Both the position numbers and the translations under genes were made by a program. The notes below the pieces were generated by a model. That model worked only from the letters and a program-made list of their open reading frames with translations, did not search any database and was not told the origin of the DNA. A stretch of 64,000 bases of DNA from Benincasa hispida (Eukaryota; Streptophyta; Magnoliopsida; Cucurbitales; Cucurbitaceae). The stretch covers positions 62,374,960-62,438,959 of the forward strand of contig NC_052359.1 of the NCBI RefSeq assembly GCF_009727055.1, written 5' to 3'. How positions within the stretch are numbered: position 1 is the first letter of the stretch; the number at the start of each line of letters is the position of its first letter. Positions 34,580 to 46,458 of this stretch are shown piece by piece.

Positions 34580-35960
34580 CGAAGAAAAATCCTAGTATCA
34601 AATTGACAACTAGAAATCAACCACTCCAGAATATTAGAAAACTAAGAATATGAAAAGATAGATAAATCATGCCTAGCCAAAACATGCGCAAATTTGTTCC
34701 AATTTTGCTCAACACCAAAATATTCGCAAGCAAGTCTCGAACCTCTAAAAATAGCTCCAAAACCTATTAATCATGTTAATAAACACCTGACAGCCAAAAA
34801 AAAAAATCGTAAAATCACTCACCCTAACCTAACTTATCAAAACTAAACTCTCAATAATCGAAATAACCTCAGCATAGAGTGGAGAACAATAAGAATCAAG
34901 AAATCTATAAATTGCCTCGAAACTTAATCATAGCCAGACACATGGACCTTTTCCTTCTAGGAGACATCCACAAGTAAAACCAAAGAACATGACATCCATA
35001 ACGGACTCAACAACAAAACCTCCAAACTTCCATCCATTCGAGGACACACTGAATCAGAAAAGGCATGCAAATACTCAAAAGTCAATAATTCATTCACAGC
35101 AGAACCCACTCAAAGGAAGAGCTTCGTGATTAGAGATGACCACAGAGCGAGACGGTGTCTAGGACTTTCCCACTCCTCATCCCTATCAAATTCTCCATGA
35201 GGATTAGGACAGAAATTCTCCACAGAGAATTCACAAGCATCAAATTCCTTGCAATGAATTTTTCCCATTTAATTTCTTCAAAAAAAATCAATTAACATAA
35301 ATCACTATTATGGAAAAGTATTAATTAAATGGTTAACTTTTATATGATTAATTCCATATGGACAACTAGAATTTAAAGAAAAATTACTCAAATTTTCAAA
35401 TTAAGAAAATAATTATCTATCAAATTGTTCATATACATAATCTAAATTTATTAGAATTCAAATATATCTTTTTTTACACTAATTCGAACATGTTCATTAT
35501 ATTGACCATTAAACAATAAATCTGGAAAGCTAAATATTATATTTATATAATAAAAATAAATAACATAACATTAACTTATTATAATAAATATAAAAAATGC
35601 ATTCTTCGTTCCTATTCTCATTTAACTTTCAGAAAATTTTCTCCCTCCTTCATTTCTTATCTAAAGGGGAAATTTATGTCATATTCGGAGTAATTCTCCA
35701 CAATAAAAATGGACATCTCTATTCGAAATCACCTCATATATATCAAGTTCTCACACAAGCCAATTCAAAAATCGATAATAGACAAAAGTATGAATCCATG
35801 AACCCATGACCGATTATCAAACCACTCAAAATCCAAATTTCTGCCAAGCAAGAGAATAAGCCCTTTCCAAACCTTTGTAGCCCTGCCGCAATCAAAGAGT
35901 ATGCTTAATAGACTCAAACCACCGAACACGAAGTCAAACCATGATAAAGTAAAAGTTCAA
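34580..35960 (-). pseudogene. LINE (non-LTR) ORF2 3' relic
   Basis: Minus strand. 35960-35820 reads ESIKHTLFDCGRATKVWK with preceding Cys, resembling the zf-RVT zinc-binding region (C..ES..H..F.C...VW) of plant L1 ORF2. After a ~550-bp AT-rich interruption (35260-35800), 35250-34590 resembles an RNase H-type domain: SPLYAEVISIIESL and NKFAHVLARHDLS. Many stops. Domain calls rest on short motif matches, so moderate confidence. Confidence 0.5.
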
Positions 35961-36117
35961 TATATTTTTTGTGAACACAAAGCCAAACATAGAGTCCAAA
36001 TAATAGTTTGATTATGAGTGTTGATATTACCAACGATATATTCAATCTATGTAATATGAATATCGATGTATCAATGATATACATAGTATATCACTTCTCC
36101 TTATTATATTCAATTCA
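35961..36117. repeat. AT-rich DNA with GATATAC words
   Basis: GATATAC/ATATCGATG words precede C3 and resume after it (41980-42125), so C3 inserted into this repetitive stretch. Confidence 0.5.
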
Positions 36118-36122
36118 TTTTA

Positions 36123-36562
36123 TGTTAGACATATTTAAATAATAATATATTTAATTCAAATATGGGCTATGTGGATTAATAATTTATCACATTGGGCCCT
36201 ATTATGTGATCTAATTAATTAAGGCCCTAAATTCCTAATTGAGTATGAGCTTAATGGATAGAAGCTCATTTCTAGTTAATTAGGGTTTAATGGAAACCCT
36301 AATTGAACTAGTATATAAAGAGACCTTAGGCTATAGTCCCTAACATACCAAAGCAATAAGCATTCAGTCTTTTTTGAATCACATCTAAAGAGAGATCCCA
36401 CTTAAAGCATTTGAAGCTTTGGTTGAGGAAGATAATAGCCGCCATTTTAGAGTCATCATAAATCTTTCAATGGAATCCGGTATGTATATATTCTTGACAA
36501 TTTGAAATGAATGATTCTAGAGTTTATCTATTCAATATAGATATAGAGTATTTATGCTAACA
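36123..36562 (+). mobile_element. C3 5' LTR
   Basis: 440 bp, TGTTAGACAT... to ...TATGCTAACA. Very similar to the 3' LTR but lacks ~20 bp (the AGTTATTTTATTAGATTG part) between ATTG direct repeats near 36205. Substitutions between the LTRs point to a fairly young but not recent insertion. Confidence 0.93.
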
Positions 36563-36564
36563 AG

Positions 36565-36576
36565 TAGTATCAGAGC
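36565..36576 (+). other. C3 primer binding site
   Basis: TAGTATCAGAGC, one mismatch from the initiator tRNA-Met site TGGTATCAGAGC, 2 bp after the 5' LTR. Confidence 0.85.
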
Positions 36577-36619
36577 CTGAATTTCATGTTGGATTGTTGG
36601 TTTAAATTTATTTTCCATT

Positions 36620-36621
<2 letters not shown>

Positions 36622-36702
<81 letters not shown>
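36622..36702 (+). repeat. 81-nt T homopolymer
   Basis: Uninterrupted T run in the C3 leader, 60 bp after the LTR. Length is likely uncertain in any assembly. Confidence 0.95.
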
Positions 36703-36713
<11 letters not shown>

Positions 36714-37756
36714 TTCAATAAAGAACTTATAGAATCTTTAATTCTTTAAATCTTGGTTTCATTGGCGGGATAAAGTATTTTTGGCTTAAAGAATTCAAAG
36801 ATTCAAAGTATTTTTGGTTTTGTCAGCTGTGCGTGCGTGGGTTTCACAACAATTATCGCCTACCAATAGCTTTTTTAATTCAAGGAATTTGGTGGTCTGA
36901 AAGTTCTTTTTTAATTAAATTGTTCTTGCCGATTTCAGAAGTCCAAGTGATTTCTTGTTTCCTCACTACAACTCAATGTTATAACTATTTTGCTTTCAAT
37001 ATGGTTTTGGTGACTACTACTTGATCTGAAGCTAAAATTATGAATTTGCGTTTAATAATTAGTTTGATTTATTGCATCCACTTGCAATTTAATAGGTATC
37101 TGAATAGTCATTTGTAGATCTAATTTAAATTAGCATATTGATGATTTAAGGTTAAATTTGATTAATCATGTTGTGGATTCAAGATTAATTGATCATGTTG
37201 TGGATTAAATTTAAATATGATTGATAATATTTGACGATATTCACATGTTTGTGTTATTTTAGTTATATTATGCAATTATTAAGTGAATATTAGTAAATAC
37301 TATTTGGTGTCTTCCTCTTTTATTTTTGTACAATAATATTATTATATTATTGTGTCTTATATTTTAGATTGAGTTGGTCAAAATAATATGTTACCAAAGT
37401 AGCCTCTGTTATCTAGATTAATTTAATTCTAAAATATAAGATGTGCATATTCATAAATTTATGCGGATAATTATCGGCCCAAAGGAAGATAATTATTTGG
37501 CCAAATTGTGGGTATGCATGTGGCAATAGTATGTGACAATTATAAGGATTGCTCATGTGAAAAATAGTCGGTCCAAAGAAAGGTTATTTTTTGACAGAGT
37601 TAATTGTTAGTACTTTGATCACTATGTTGAGAGTACCATTTACAGTTGGTGTTTTTGCCCAAAGACTGGACATCAATGTTGTGTTAGGTATCTTGTTAAA
37701 GGGGCCCACCACATATGTAAAATTATTTTGTTATATTTTAATTTTGAGCATATGTT

Positions 37757-38941
37757 TTGCTATTTATTGTTTCAGTTGGTCTTACTCAAATATCTAGAAA
37801 TCTGAGTTCAATCCCTAAGTTGAATGGATCGAACTTCAAGATTTGGAAGGAAAGCTTAGAGATACTTCTCGGGTGTATGGATTTAGACCTTGCATTAAGG
37901 ACCGATAAACCTACTTCTATTGAGGAACAACCAAATACGGCTAATATAGAGAAGTGGGAACGATCAAATCACATGTGTCTGATGATCATTAGGCACTCCA
38001 TTCCGGAGTCTTTTCGGGGCTCTATCACAAAAGGTGAAAATGCCAATAAGTTTCTTGCTCAAATTGAGAAATATTTTACTAAAAATGAGAAAGGGGAAGC
38101 AAGTAGTCTTTTGATTTCTTTAACTTCTATGAGGTATAAGGGCAATGGAAACATAAGGGAGTACATTATGGAAATGTCCAATCTCGCAGGTAAATTAAAG
38201 GCACTTGATATCGAGATAAATGAAAATTTACTCATGCATCTGGTACTTATCTCTCTTCCTGCACAATTCACTCGGTTTAAGATAAGCTATAATACTCATA
38301 AAGATAAATGGAGTATTAATGAGCTTATCTCATAATGTGTGCAAGAAGAAGATAGGTTTAAAAGAGAAAGGAAAGAAAGTACTCATTTGGCAACATGCTC
38401 TCGTGATAAGAAGAAAAGGAAAATTGTGGATGTTGTAGAAGGGACATCTCAGCAGAATAAAAACAAGAAACAAGCTACTGAAAATCCTTGTTTTTTCTGC
38501 AAAAGGAAAGGTCACTTCAAGAAAGATTGTCCCAAATATGCCAAGTGGCGTGTAAAGAAGGGTAAACTTCTTACTTTGGTTTGTTCTGAAGTTAATTTAG
38601 CTTCTGTATCTACAGATACTTGGTGGGTAGATTCTGGTGCTACTACTCACATAAGTATATCAATGCAGAGTTTCCTGTAGAGCCGGCTGCCAAGTAATGC
38701 TGAAAGATTCATCTATGTGGGCGATGGCAAAGCAGTTCCAGTTGAAGCTATTGGAAATTTTAGACTACTTTTAAAAACTGGTTGTTATTTGGATCTGAAT
38801 GAGACTTTTGTTGTATTGTCATTTAGACGGAATTTAGTTTCTATTTCTAGTTTGGACAAATTTGGTTTTTCTTGTTCTTTTGAAAATAATAAAGTTAGGT
38901 ACTTTTTCAAGATTCTAAGCTTATTGGTACCAGTTCTTTAA
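37757..38941 (+). pseudogene. C3 gag and protease
   Basis: Ty1/copia gag and protease in one frame with two in-frame stops (38333-38335, 38678-38680). Gag (UBN2-type): FKIWKESLEILLGCMDLDLA, RYKGNGNIREYIMEMSNL. Zinc knuckle CFFCKRKGHFKKDC (38490-38531), which binds the element's RNA. Protease active site WWVDSGATTHIS (38625-38660), followed by the GDGKAVPVEAIGNFRL stretch. The start at 37757 is the first Met; the conserved gag core begins ~20 codons later. After ~38900 a frameshift occurs and pre-integrase coding continues in another frame. Confidence 0.9.
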
Positions 38942-39535
38942 TTGATAATCTATATATGCTTGATTCTTTTGCTTCATTTAACAAGATCCTGTTATCTAAT
39001 TCATGTGGTACAAAGCGTAAATTAAATGAGAATTCCGCTATGTTTATTGGCACAAGCATTTAAGTCACATCTCTAACAGAAATTCAGAGACTTGTGTTCA
39101 GATGGAATTCTTGATTCCCTTGATTTAAGTAACTTCAACGTTTGTGTGGAATATATTAAGGGAAAACAGACAAACATAAGAAATTAGGTGCCAACAGATG
39201 CTCAGACTCTTAGAACTAATACATACAGACATTTGTGGTCTATTCCCTACGGCCTCTTGGAATGGACAACAATATTTTATTACGTTCATAGACGGACTAT
39301 TCAAGATATGGGTACCTATATTTAATTCATGAGAAGTCTAAATCCTTGGAAGTTTTCAAGTCTTTCAAAGCTAAAGTCGAACTTCAACTTGGAAAGAAAA
39401 TTAAGGCTGTCAAATCTGATTGTGGTGGTGAATATTATGGTAGATATGATGGATCAGGTGAACAACGTCCAGGGCCTTTTGCCAAATACCTAAAGGAATG
39501 TGGAATCGTCCCGCAATACACTATGTCGAAATAAT
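38942..39535 (+). pseudogene. C3 integrase, truncated by deletion
   Basis: Frameshifted integrase: HTDICGLFPTASWNGQQYF (first Asp, ~39225) and [20 protein letters not shown] (second Asp, ~39415). It runs to GIVPQYTM (39500-39525) and jumps straight into RT, so the third catalytic residue (Glu) and the whole C-terminal part are absent. A direct repeat (AATGACGTTTGG at 39532 and 39557) marks the junction. Confidence 0.88.
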
Positions 39536-41043
39536 GACGTTTGGAATATCGAAAAACAATGACGTTTGGGAACTTATCGAACTGCCATCAGGAGTGAAAC
39601 CCATAGGTTGTAAATGGATATTTAAAACCAAAAGGGATTCACATGGCAATATCGAAAGATATAAGGCTCGTCTTGTTGCAAAGGGTTTTACTCAAAAGGA
39701 AGGCATTGATTACAAATAAATTTTCTCTCCGGTTTCATCGAAAGACTCTTTTAGGGTAATCATGGCACTAGTAGCTCACTTTGATTTAGAGCTACACCAG
39801 ATGGATGTAAAAACTGTGTTTTTCAATGGGAACATTGATGAGACGATTTATATGGTGCAACCAGAAAACTTTGTGTCTGGTAATTCAAATTCTATGGTGT
39901 GCAAATTAAAGAAATCCATCTACGGTCTCAAGCAAGCCTCTCATCAATGGTATCACAAATTCCATGAAGTGATAACCTCATTTAGTTTTGAGTGAACATT
40001 GTGGAAGATTGTGTATATCACAAGTTCAGTGGGAGTAAATCAATCTTTTTAGTATTATATGTCGATGACATACTCATAGCTAGTAATGATGTAGGTTTAT
40101 TACAGGACACTAAGAGATTTCTTAAAAGAAATTTTGAAATGAAGGATCTTGGTGATGCTTCTTTTGTATTAAGAATTGAAATACTGAGAGATCGTTCTCA
40201 AGGTATTTTGAGATTGTCACAAAAGAACTACATTGAAAAGATCTTGAGTAGATTTGGCATGAAAGATTGTGCGCCAGGAGATACCCCGATCGCTAAAGGT
40301 GATAAATTTTATTTAGTTCAATGCCCCAAGAACACACTCGAGACTAAGGAGACGCAGAAGGTTCCCTATGCATTGGCCATTGGAAGTCAAATGTATGCCC
40401 AAGTATGTACGCGTCCAGATATTGCGTTTATAGTTGGAGTGTTAGGCAGATATTTGAGTAACCTGAGAATGGATCATTGGAAAGCAGCTAAACGGGTTAT
40501 GAGGTATTTACAGAGAACAAAAGATTATATGCTCACTTATCAGAGATCAGAAGTTTTGGTGATCATTGGGTATTCTGATTATGTTGGATGTCAAGACATT
40601 TTGCGATCCACTTCAGGCTATATCTTCATGTTGGCTGGAGGAGCTGTATCTTGGAAAAGTTTAAACAAACACTTATAGCTTCTTCTACCATATCTGTGGA
40701 GTTTATAGCATGTTATGAGGCATCAAATCATGGAATATGGTTGCGAAATTTTGTCACTGGGCTGCGGATAGTGGTTGGCATAGAAAGACCACTAAAATGA
40801 TTTTGTGACAATAAGTCAGCTGTGATGTATTCCAACAACAATAGAAGCAATACGAAGTCAAAGCATGTAGACGTGAAGTTTCTGGTTGTTAAAGATAGAG
40901 TTCAGAATGGTCAAATTTCAATAGAACACATAGGAACAAACTCTATGGTGGCAGATCCATTGACTAAAGGTTTACCACCTAAAGTTTTTCATGAGTATGT
41001 TGCTCACAAAGGTGTTAGTCACTTTTCTGATTCCATGGTTTAG
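39536..41043 (+). pseudogene. C3 RT and RNase H
   Basis: RT begins at [20 protein letters not shown] (39558), then [20 protein letters not shown], a stop at 39717, [20 protein letters not shown] and [14 protein letters not shown]; a frame break at 39993; then the catalytic YVDD (40058-40069), RSTSGYIFMLAGGAVSWKS and RNase H with FCDNKSAVMYSNN, RSNTKSKHVDVKF and VADPLTKGLPP, ending at the stop 41041-41043. Catalytic motifs are kept, but stops at 39717, 39993, 40678 and 40798 prevent a full product. Confidence 0.92.
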
Positions 41044-41463
41044 TGGGAGTTTGTTATTGAGGATATTCTTTGACCTTATTTTGTTTATTTTCTATATAGA
41101 ATAAAGTTGATGGTTTATGTTTTATTATCTGAACTTGTTTATCATGCATGCAGTTTAGCATAAAAAAATTTTAGAATGATCTCATTAAGGAATTTGGACC
41201 AGTTGGAGACAGGTATGATCTAGATCACTTTGCATGCAGTTTCCATGCTATCCATCCATACTTTATCTATGTCACTGAATGTATTAGAATTGGTGATCAA
41301 GGAAGGTTTAGTTACAAGGGTAGTGACGAAAGCCGCCTTGATTCCATGCTAATACAGGAGATGAATCAGATTGAACTAAAAGAAAATTCTATTATTGAAA
41401 TAACCTGTTTATGCGTGCTTAAAGTTTATGTGATTTATTATATTAGGTACATAGACATAGCCC

Positions 41464-41474
41464 AAGTGGAAGAT
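41464..41474 (+). other. C3 polypurine tract
   Basis: AAGTGGAAGAT directly before the 3' LTR; primes plus-strand DNA synthesis. Confidence 0.85.
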
Positions 41475-41935
41475 TGTTAGACATATTTAAATAATAATAT
41501 GTTTAATTAAAGTATGGCTATGTATGTGGATTAGTAATTTATCACATTGAGTTATTTTATTAGATTGGGCCCTATTATGTGATCTAATTAATTAAGGCCC
41601 TAGATTCCTAATTGAGTATGGACTTAATAGGTAGAAGCCCATTCCTAGTTAATTAAGGTTTAATGGGAACCCTAATTGAATTAGTATATAAAGAGACCTT
41701 AGGCTATGGTCCCCAACATACCAAAGCAATAAGCACTCAGTCTTTCTTGAATCCCATCTAGAGAGAGATCCCACTTAGGGCATTTGGAGCTTTGGTTAAG
41801 GAAGATAATAGTCGCCACTTTAGAGTCATCATAAATCTTTCAATGGAATCCAGTATGTATATATTCTTGAAAATTTGACATGAATGATTCTAGGGTTTAT
41901 CTATTCAATATTGATATAGAGTATTTATGCTAACA
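41475..41935 (+). mobile_element. C3 3' LTR
   Basis: 461 bp, TGTTAGACAT... to ...TATGCTAACA, followed by the TTTTA duplication. Confidence 0.94.
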
Positions 41936-42142
41936 TTTTATTGTATCATTTAAATATATTAAATGAAATGTTTGTCTTCTATAACCAAAATATTTGCTCT
42001 GTACCTCATATGAATATTGATATACCTAAATTGTTATAATATTGAAGGAACCAATAATACTGATATACATAACAATGACTATATTGATACATATGATATA
42101 AATGTTGATATACTTAATATATCAATTGTGCGTACGCGTGCC

Positions 42143-42205
42143 GTTTGATAACTAGTTGGTTTTTTATTTTTTGTTTTTGAAAACTAAGCTTATAAACATT
42201 ACTTA
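42143..42205 (+). mobile_element. Truncated MITE end
   Basis: GTTTGATAACTAGTTGG then GTTTTTGAAAACTAAGC matches the first ~60 bp of the MITE at 48715-49011. The rest is absent. Confidence 0.6.
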
Positions 42206-42529
42206 AGAGTGTTTGTTTCAAGGGTTGTTTAGGCATTTTAAGCCCAACCTTTGTTTGGAGCAAGGATCTACTTTCCCGTGGGATTGAATCACTACAAGAA
42301 TTTTGGGCTTTATTGTCAATTGGAAAAAGTGAAATCGGGTGTATAATGTCTGTTTAAAAAAAATGAAAAATCGACATTAAAGATCGGCTACAATGTTAGT
42401 TTAAAACCGACATTAAAGGTCCTCATTTATTTTTTTTAACTTTAGTAAAAAATATCTCTCTTTCATTTCGCCACCTTTCTTCTCTCTCCTTTCTCACTTC
42501 TCTCTTACAAACCCTCTCTTCCCCTTATC

Positions 42530-43060
42530 GTCCAGATCTGGTTGTTCGTGTATCGATCTGTCGTGGGGTTTAGTGGAGGTGGGTCGCTGGTTGTCAGATT
42601 TGGCAATTCAACTCGCCATTCAGCTCGTTCGTCGTGGAGGTGGGTCACCAGCGTTCAGGTTCCGGGTCTTTCGATCTGTAGAGGTCTTCCGATCGTCGTG
42701 GTTGGTAGTTTAGTCGTGGGTCTTTCGTCTGTAGAGGTGGGTCGTGGATGTGGGTCACCAACGTTTGAGTCTTCCGGGTCGTGGGCTTTTCTAATCTGTA
42801 GAGGTGGGACGCTGGCGATCATCACCAACTCGTCATGGGTCATTTTCATTCAACATTGTCTTCATCTAGCGTTGTCGTTCTTTGCCATTCCGGTGGTGCA
42901 GATCGCCATTCACAGCTCGCTCAGATCTAGTCGGCCAACTCTGTCGTGGGGTTCTTCAGCTTATTATCCAGCTCCTTCTGGTTGTCAGATCTGTTTGCTC
43001 TGTCGTTTTTTTGGTCGGATCTTTTCGCTTCGCCTGTTCTTTTAGCCCCGATCTTCACTC
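42530..43060 (+). other. GC-rich block with direct repeats in the CACTA element
   Basis: Unusually GC-rich for the window, with repeats of TCTGTAGAGGTGGG(T/A)CG and GGTGGGTCACCA. A 167-codon open frame crosses it but has repeat-like composition and no recognised domain. It could be a captured promoter/5' UTR. Confidence 0.45.
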
Positions 43061-44266
43061 AGATTTGTTTTTTCGAGGTTTCTTTTTACTGATTTTTCCT
43101 TATTTGTTCATAATATAATAAAGTTCCTGATTTCATCTTGTTTTGCGATCAACATAGTATTTTTTTCCCCTTCTTTTTAATGATTTTTCCTTCTTAGACT
43201 TATTGGGGTTCCATCCAAGTTGTTGATTTCATCTTATATGATTAATGGGTGCACTTATTTCTCTTCCATTTTTCTTTCGATTCGTAAGTTTAATTTCTTT
43301 CTAATCGAAGGAATTTGGTTGTATTGTTTATTGATGTGCTATTTATCTGAATATCAGGAGATTTCCAGCTTATGTGTGAAGCCTTGCGAATGAGTAAATA
43401 CCATCACTACGGTTTTCAACATTAAGAAGTCTGAGGTAATTAACAGAACTTCATGTAGAATAATTGAACCTTTTGAAGAGGAATAATTTCTTAATCTTGT
43501 GTATGTTGCCTTACAATGTCAGATTCCAGCATTTATATAGAGATTGATTGAGTTTTGATTCCTAGTTATAAGTATCTGCTTCCTATTCATTTTATTATAT
43601 TATCTATGATGAACTTTTTAAGACCAATTCTAACGGTACTATTTGAGATATATATATTTGATGAACTCTTAGGTTACTATTAATTACATGATAATATTGC
43701 ACACATTTTATAGCGATCGATTGATATTTTAAAGTTACATTGCATGTGCTTTGTTCTCGATTCACTAATGAAGAGTATTTTCAAATGAGATGCAAAGGTA
43801 CTCTTAAAAACTATTATGCTTAGTTATACCAAAATATTTATGAATAATTATGGAAGTCAATGTAGAAAAGCTTAGAAATTGAGACCAAAGAAAATGCTAC
43901 TTCACAATGAGAATTCCTACTAAATGCTAGCTTATTTTTGCTAATATCAGGGAATAAGGACGTTTCTTTTCATCATCATAGTTGTCAAAATATTGATAAG
44001 ATATGGAGAAGTAATATCTTATCTTGTCGTGTCTATTTCGACATTGGTAAGTAATTTTCATTGTATCTTATGTGTCCCAAAGCAAATATTTTCCTATAAT
44101 AGCAACAACGTTCAACATGAAACTTAAAAATAAGAATTTATTTAATTTGTTTTAAAGTCCATTGCTATACATTATATCTATAGAAGTTGTGACCAACATA
44201 AAACTTTTTTCCTTTCCTTTCCTTTATTTGTACTTCTATTTGAAATTTTCTTAATACTCCTCTTAG

Positions 44267-44325
44267 GCGAAGTGATTGAAAACTGGGGAGACTTTTGCCA
44301 TAAAGAAAGTCTTACAGGACAAACG
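44267..44325 (+). pseudogene. GSK3/shaggy-like kinase exon fragment
   Basis: 59 nt after a splice-acceptor-like CTTAG. Translates to AK, stop, LKTGETFAIKKVLQDKR, matching the N-lobe of plant GSK3/shaggy-related kinases (family: CLETGE.VAIKKVLQDKR, including the ATP-binding Lys). The Cys codon is a TGA stop and the expected donor GT reads TT. Captured inside the CACTA element, non-functional. Confidence 0.8.
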
Positions 44326-44431
44326 TTAAGATAATTTGGAATTTTCTTATAAAAATCTTGCAGGACATTTTTTATTTATTCTTTTCCATCTTCATTCCAA
44401 CATTAAATCAATGTGTTTATTAGATCTTCAG

Positions 44432-44499
44432 GGGGGCTAGCTTATATTCACATTGTTCCTGGAGTTTGTCATCAAGATGTAAAGCCTCATAATCTTTTG
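44432..44499 (+). pseudogene. GSK3/shaggy-like kinase exon fragment, catalytic loop
   Basis: 68 nt bordered by ATCTTCAG and GTATGT, splice-site-like on both sides. Reads GLAYIHIVPGVCHQDVKPHNLL, the GSK3 catalytic-loop region where the family has HRDVKPQN. Arg is now Gln (CGA to CAA, typical of methylated-CpG decay) and Gln is His. In real genes other exons separate this from the previous fragment; they are missing. Confidence 0.85.
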
Positions 44500-44656
44500 G
44501 TATGTAACGTATTTGTGTCTTATTATTTGTGAGCTAAGTAATAGTTTCTCTGCTCCTCATCTTTCATGGGTTCATTTTGATTCTTCTTTCCGACGCTTTT
44601 AATCTTAAGAGAATAACCTGGAAGCGTTTCGTTGAGCTTTGGAAGCTTAGGCTCTA

Positions 44657-44760
44657 ATGGGTTTCATCAGATCTTATAAGCCCACCAATGGCTTCTCTCC
44701 TAGATGGGTTTTTCTATTTAGCATTGCTAGCTTCTTCCTGGGTATTTTTGTTGTCGATAG
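44657..44760 (+). pseudogene. Beta-1,3-galactosyltransferase-like first exon
   Basis: ATG-initiated fragment of ~35 codons: SPRWVFLFSIASFFLGIFVV, then DR and a GTATTT donor. The short cytosolic tail, RWV before a single signal-anchor helix, and the DR ending match the N-terminal region (DUF4094) of plant Golgi beta-1,3-galactosyltransferases (GT31). Open and uninterrupted. The family call rests on this short region only. Confidence 0.55.
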
Positions 44761-44934
44761 GTATTTTCTCTTTTTTTCTTTTTTGTGCCTGAGGTCTTGT
44801 TTCCTGAGTATATTACATGAAAGACATAATAGAGTTGGAAATAAATCAATGAGATAGTATGCTTCTCTAAATGTACTCTTTGAGTTTATTGAAAATTAAA
44901 GAATACTATTTTGTGATTTTGCTTTGGATCATTT

Positions 44935-45069
44935 GTGAATGCAATTAGCAATATCAAGTCAAACTTATGGGATAAAGAGGGATTGGCAAGGAGATCTATG
45001 TGTGCCGGTGGAATACCCTTAGAGTGGATTGAATTGTAGCAATGCAACTACTTCAAGAATCATTTATTT
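44935..45069 (+). pseudogene. Malectin-like LRR receptor kinase exon fragment
   Basis: Reads VNAISNIKSNLW, then after a one-base shift RDWQGDLCVPVEYP, stop, SGLNCSNATTSRIIY, followed by a GTAAGT donor. This is the linker between the malectin-like ectodomain and the leucine-rich repeats of plant LRR-I receptor kinases (family: KRDWQGDPC.P..Y.W.GLNCS). The Trp codon is a stop. A third unrelated captured gene. Confidence 0.78.
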
Positions 45070-45754
45070 GTAAGTGCAAGTCTTTTATAAAGCTCAAGTC
45101 TTTTATGAAGTTTCTTGATGCCATCAAATTCCTGTTTCCATAACTAAGTTTCAAAGTCTTGTTGTTCTGCTAGCTTTAAAATGTTGTCATGTTTTTTGGA
45201 TATCTAGGGTGAATTTTGCTTATTTCAAATATTTGGAATTTGAAAGTGTTTTAAATTTAAGTTGGATCTTAATTAGATGTTTGAGTTGAACTTATAATAG
45301 GTATTTGTTTAGTTTACTTGAGTTGTCATTGAATACAGTTGGTTAGTTTTTAACAAGTTTTGTTGGATTTATTTTATGAAGTATTGAATATTCATTTTTT
45401 GAGAATTTTGGTAACTCTGTTGAGAAGAAGTGGTTGTGGGATATTATTGGGAGTGTGTTTCTTTAAACGGGTTCAAGGTAAATTTTTTATCTTGTTGTGG
45501 TAGCGTTCTTATGCTACCGAAAATTTTCAAAATATAAGAGTAATAAACTTGATTTCTTGATTGTTTGAGAAGCACTTTTAAAATACTTAGGTAAGTAGAA
45601 TTCTACCTATTGGGGTCTGTTCTCTTACGTGCTAACATGATCCTTGATTTACTTATTTGTTCAAATTGTTGTTTTCAATTTCTTGGATCATGTTGTTGAC
45701 ATTGTAGATTTTTCGATTTATGATTTGATTTGATTTGATTGATGGGTTTTTCAG

Positions 45755-45909
45755 ACGACATCACGCATCTTGCGGATTGGAAGGTGGAAAGGTTCGAGAC
45801 GAACATTTTGAAGAGGAGTTGTGCCTGAGATTGCTACAAAAAAAGGGAAAGGACTACCCTATTGGCCCTATTCTTCTTGGATTCTTCATTTTTGTCATCA
45901 TTGGATCAT
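45755..45909 (+). pseudogene. RAMP4/SERP-type ER membrane protein fragment
   Basis: 155 nt between TTTTTCAG and GTGAG. Two frame changes break the reading, but the pieces LADWKVERFETNILKR and KKGKDYPIGPILLGFFIFVI plus IGS match nearly the whole coding part of RAMP4/SERP1 (family: LADRKVERFEKNITKRG..PET..KKGKDYPVGP..LGFF.FVVIGSS), a tail-anchored translocon-associated protein. The last exon is missing. Fourth captured gene family. Confidence 0.88.
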
Positions 45910-46410
45910 GTGAGTTTTAGATTTTGGATGCTAATTTCCTCTTTTCCTCTTTCATATGCTTATGCTTATGTTTTGGCATACTTTGGATTTTTATTATGTG
46001 ATTTGAGCTTCTTTGTGGTTGTTTATAACAAGAACATGATATCTCGGCCTTCTTTGCAAATTTCCATGAAGACTCGAAATCAAAGATTTGAGAATTTATG
46101 TACATACGTATATGTGTGCAGAAATGTAATTGTTTAAATGTTGGTTGTTTAAATGATATCTCGACCTACTGTATGGTTGTTTAAATGTTGTCTTTCCATA
46201 GCTCTATAGCTTGAATTTCATAAATTCTTTTGTGTGGGGTAGTTGAATTTTTATTATATGTTGTTTGCCCATTTTTCTCTACTTATAGGAAGTCATGCTT
46301 TCGATTTGGATCAAATTTGTGGTGGATGGTGGAGAGAACATAATGAAGGAGCAATTGAAAGACTATTTTGAAAACATTACATTATATAATGACAACAAGT
46401 GTGTGTACAC

Positions 46411-46438
46411 TTTTGTTTTGTTTTGTTTTGTTTTGTTT
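46411..46438 (+). repeat. (TTTTG)n microsatellite
   Basis: Five to six TTTTG units, followed at 46446-46458 by 13 N, probably an assembly break at the repeat. Confidence 0.9.
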
Positions 46439-46445
46439 GGGGAGG

Positions 46446-46458
46446 NNNNNNNNNNNNN
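46446..46458. other. Assembly gap (13 N)
   Basis: Run of 13 N inside the CACTA element. Confidence 0.99.

Larger units (their letters stand above)
36118..41940 (+). mobile_element. Copia element C3 with both LTRs, TSD TTTTA
   Basis: 36123-41935 (5813 bp) flanked by identical TTTTA at 36118-36122 and 41936-41940. 5' LTR 36123-36562, primer binding site 36565-36576, leader with an 81-nt T run, gag-pol 37757-41043, polypurine tract 41464-41474, 3' LTR 41475-41935. Structurally complete but not autonomous: integrase is truncated by an internal deletion and the reading frame has several stops. Confidence 0.95.

Noticed and set aside
42206..42289. Promoter-like sequence before the CACTA left end
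   Set aside because: Similar strings occur at 48246-48410; more likely a repeat than a gene promoter.
42542..43045. 167-codon open frame in the CACTA element
   Set aside because: Repeat-driven composition, no recognised domain, no Kozak or splice support; treated as a GC-rich block.
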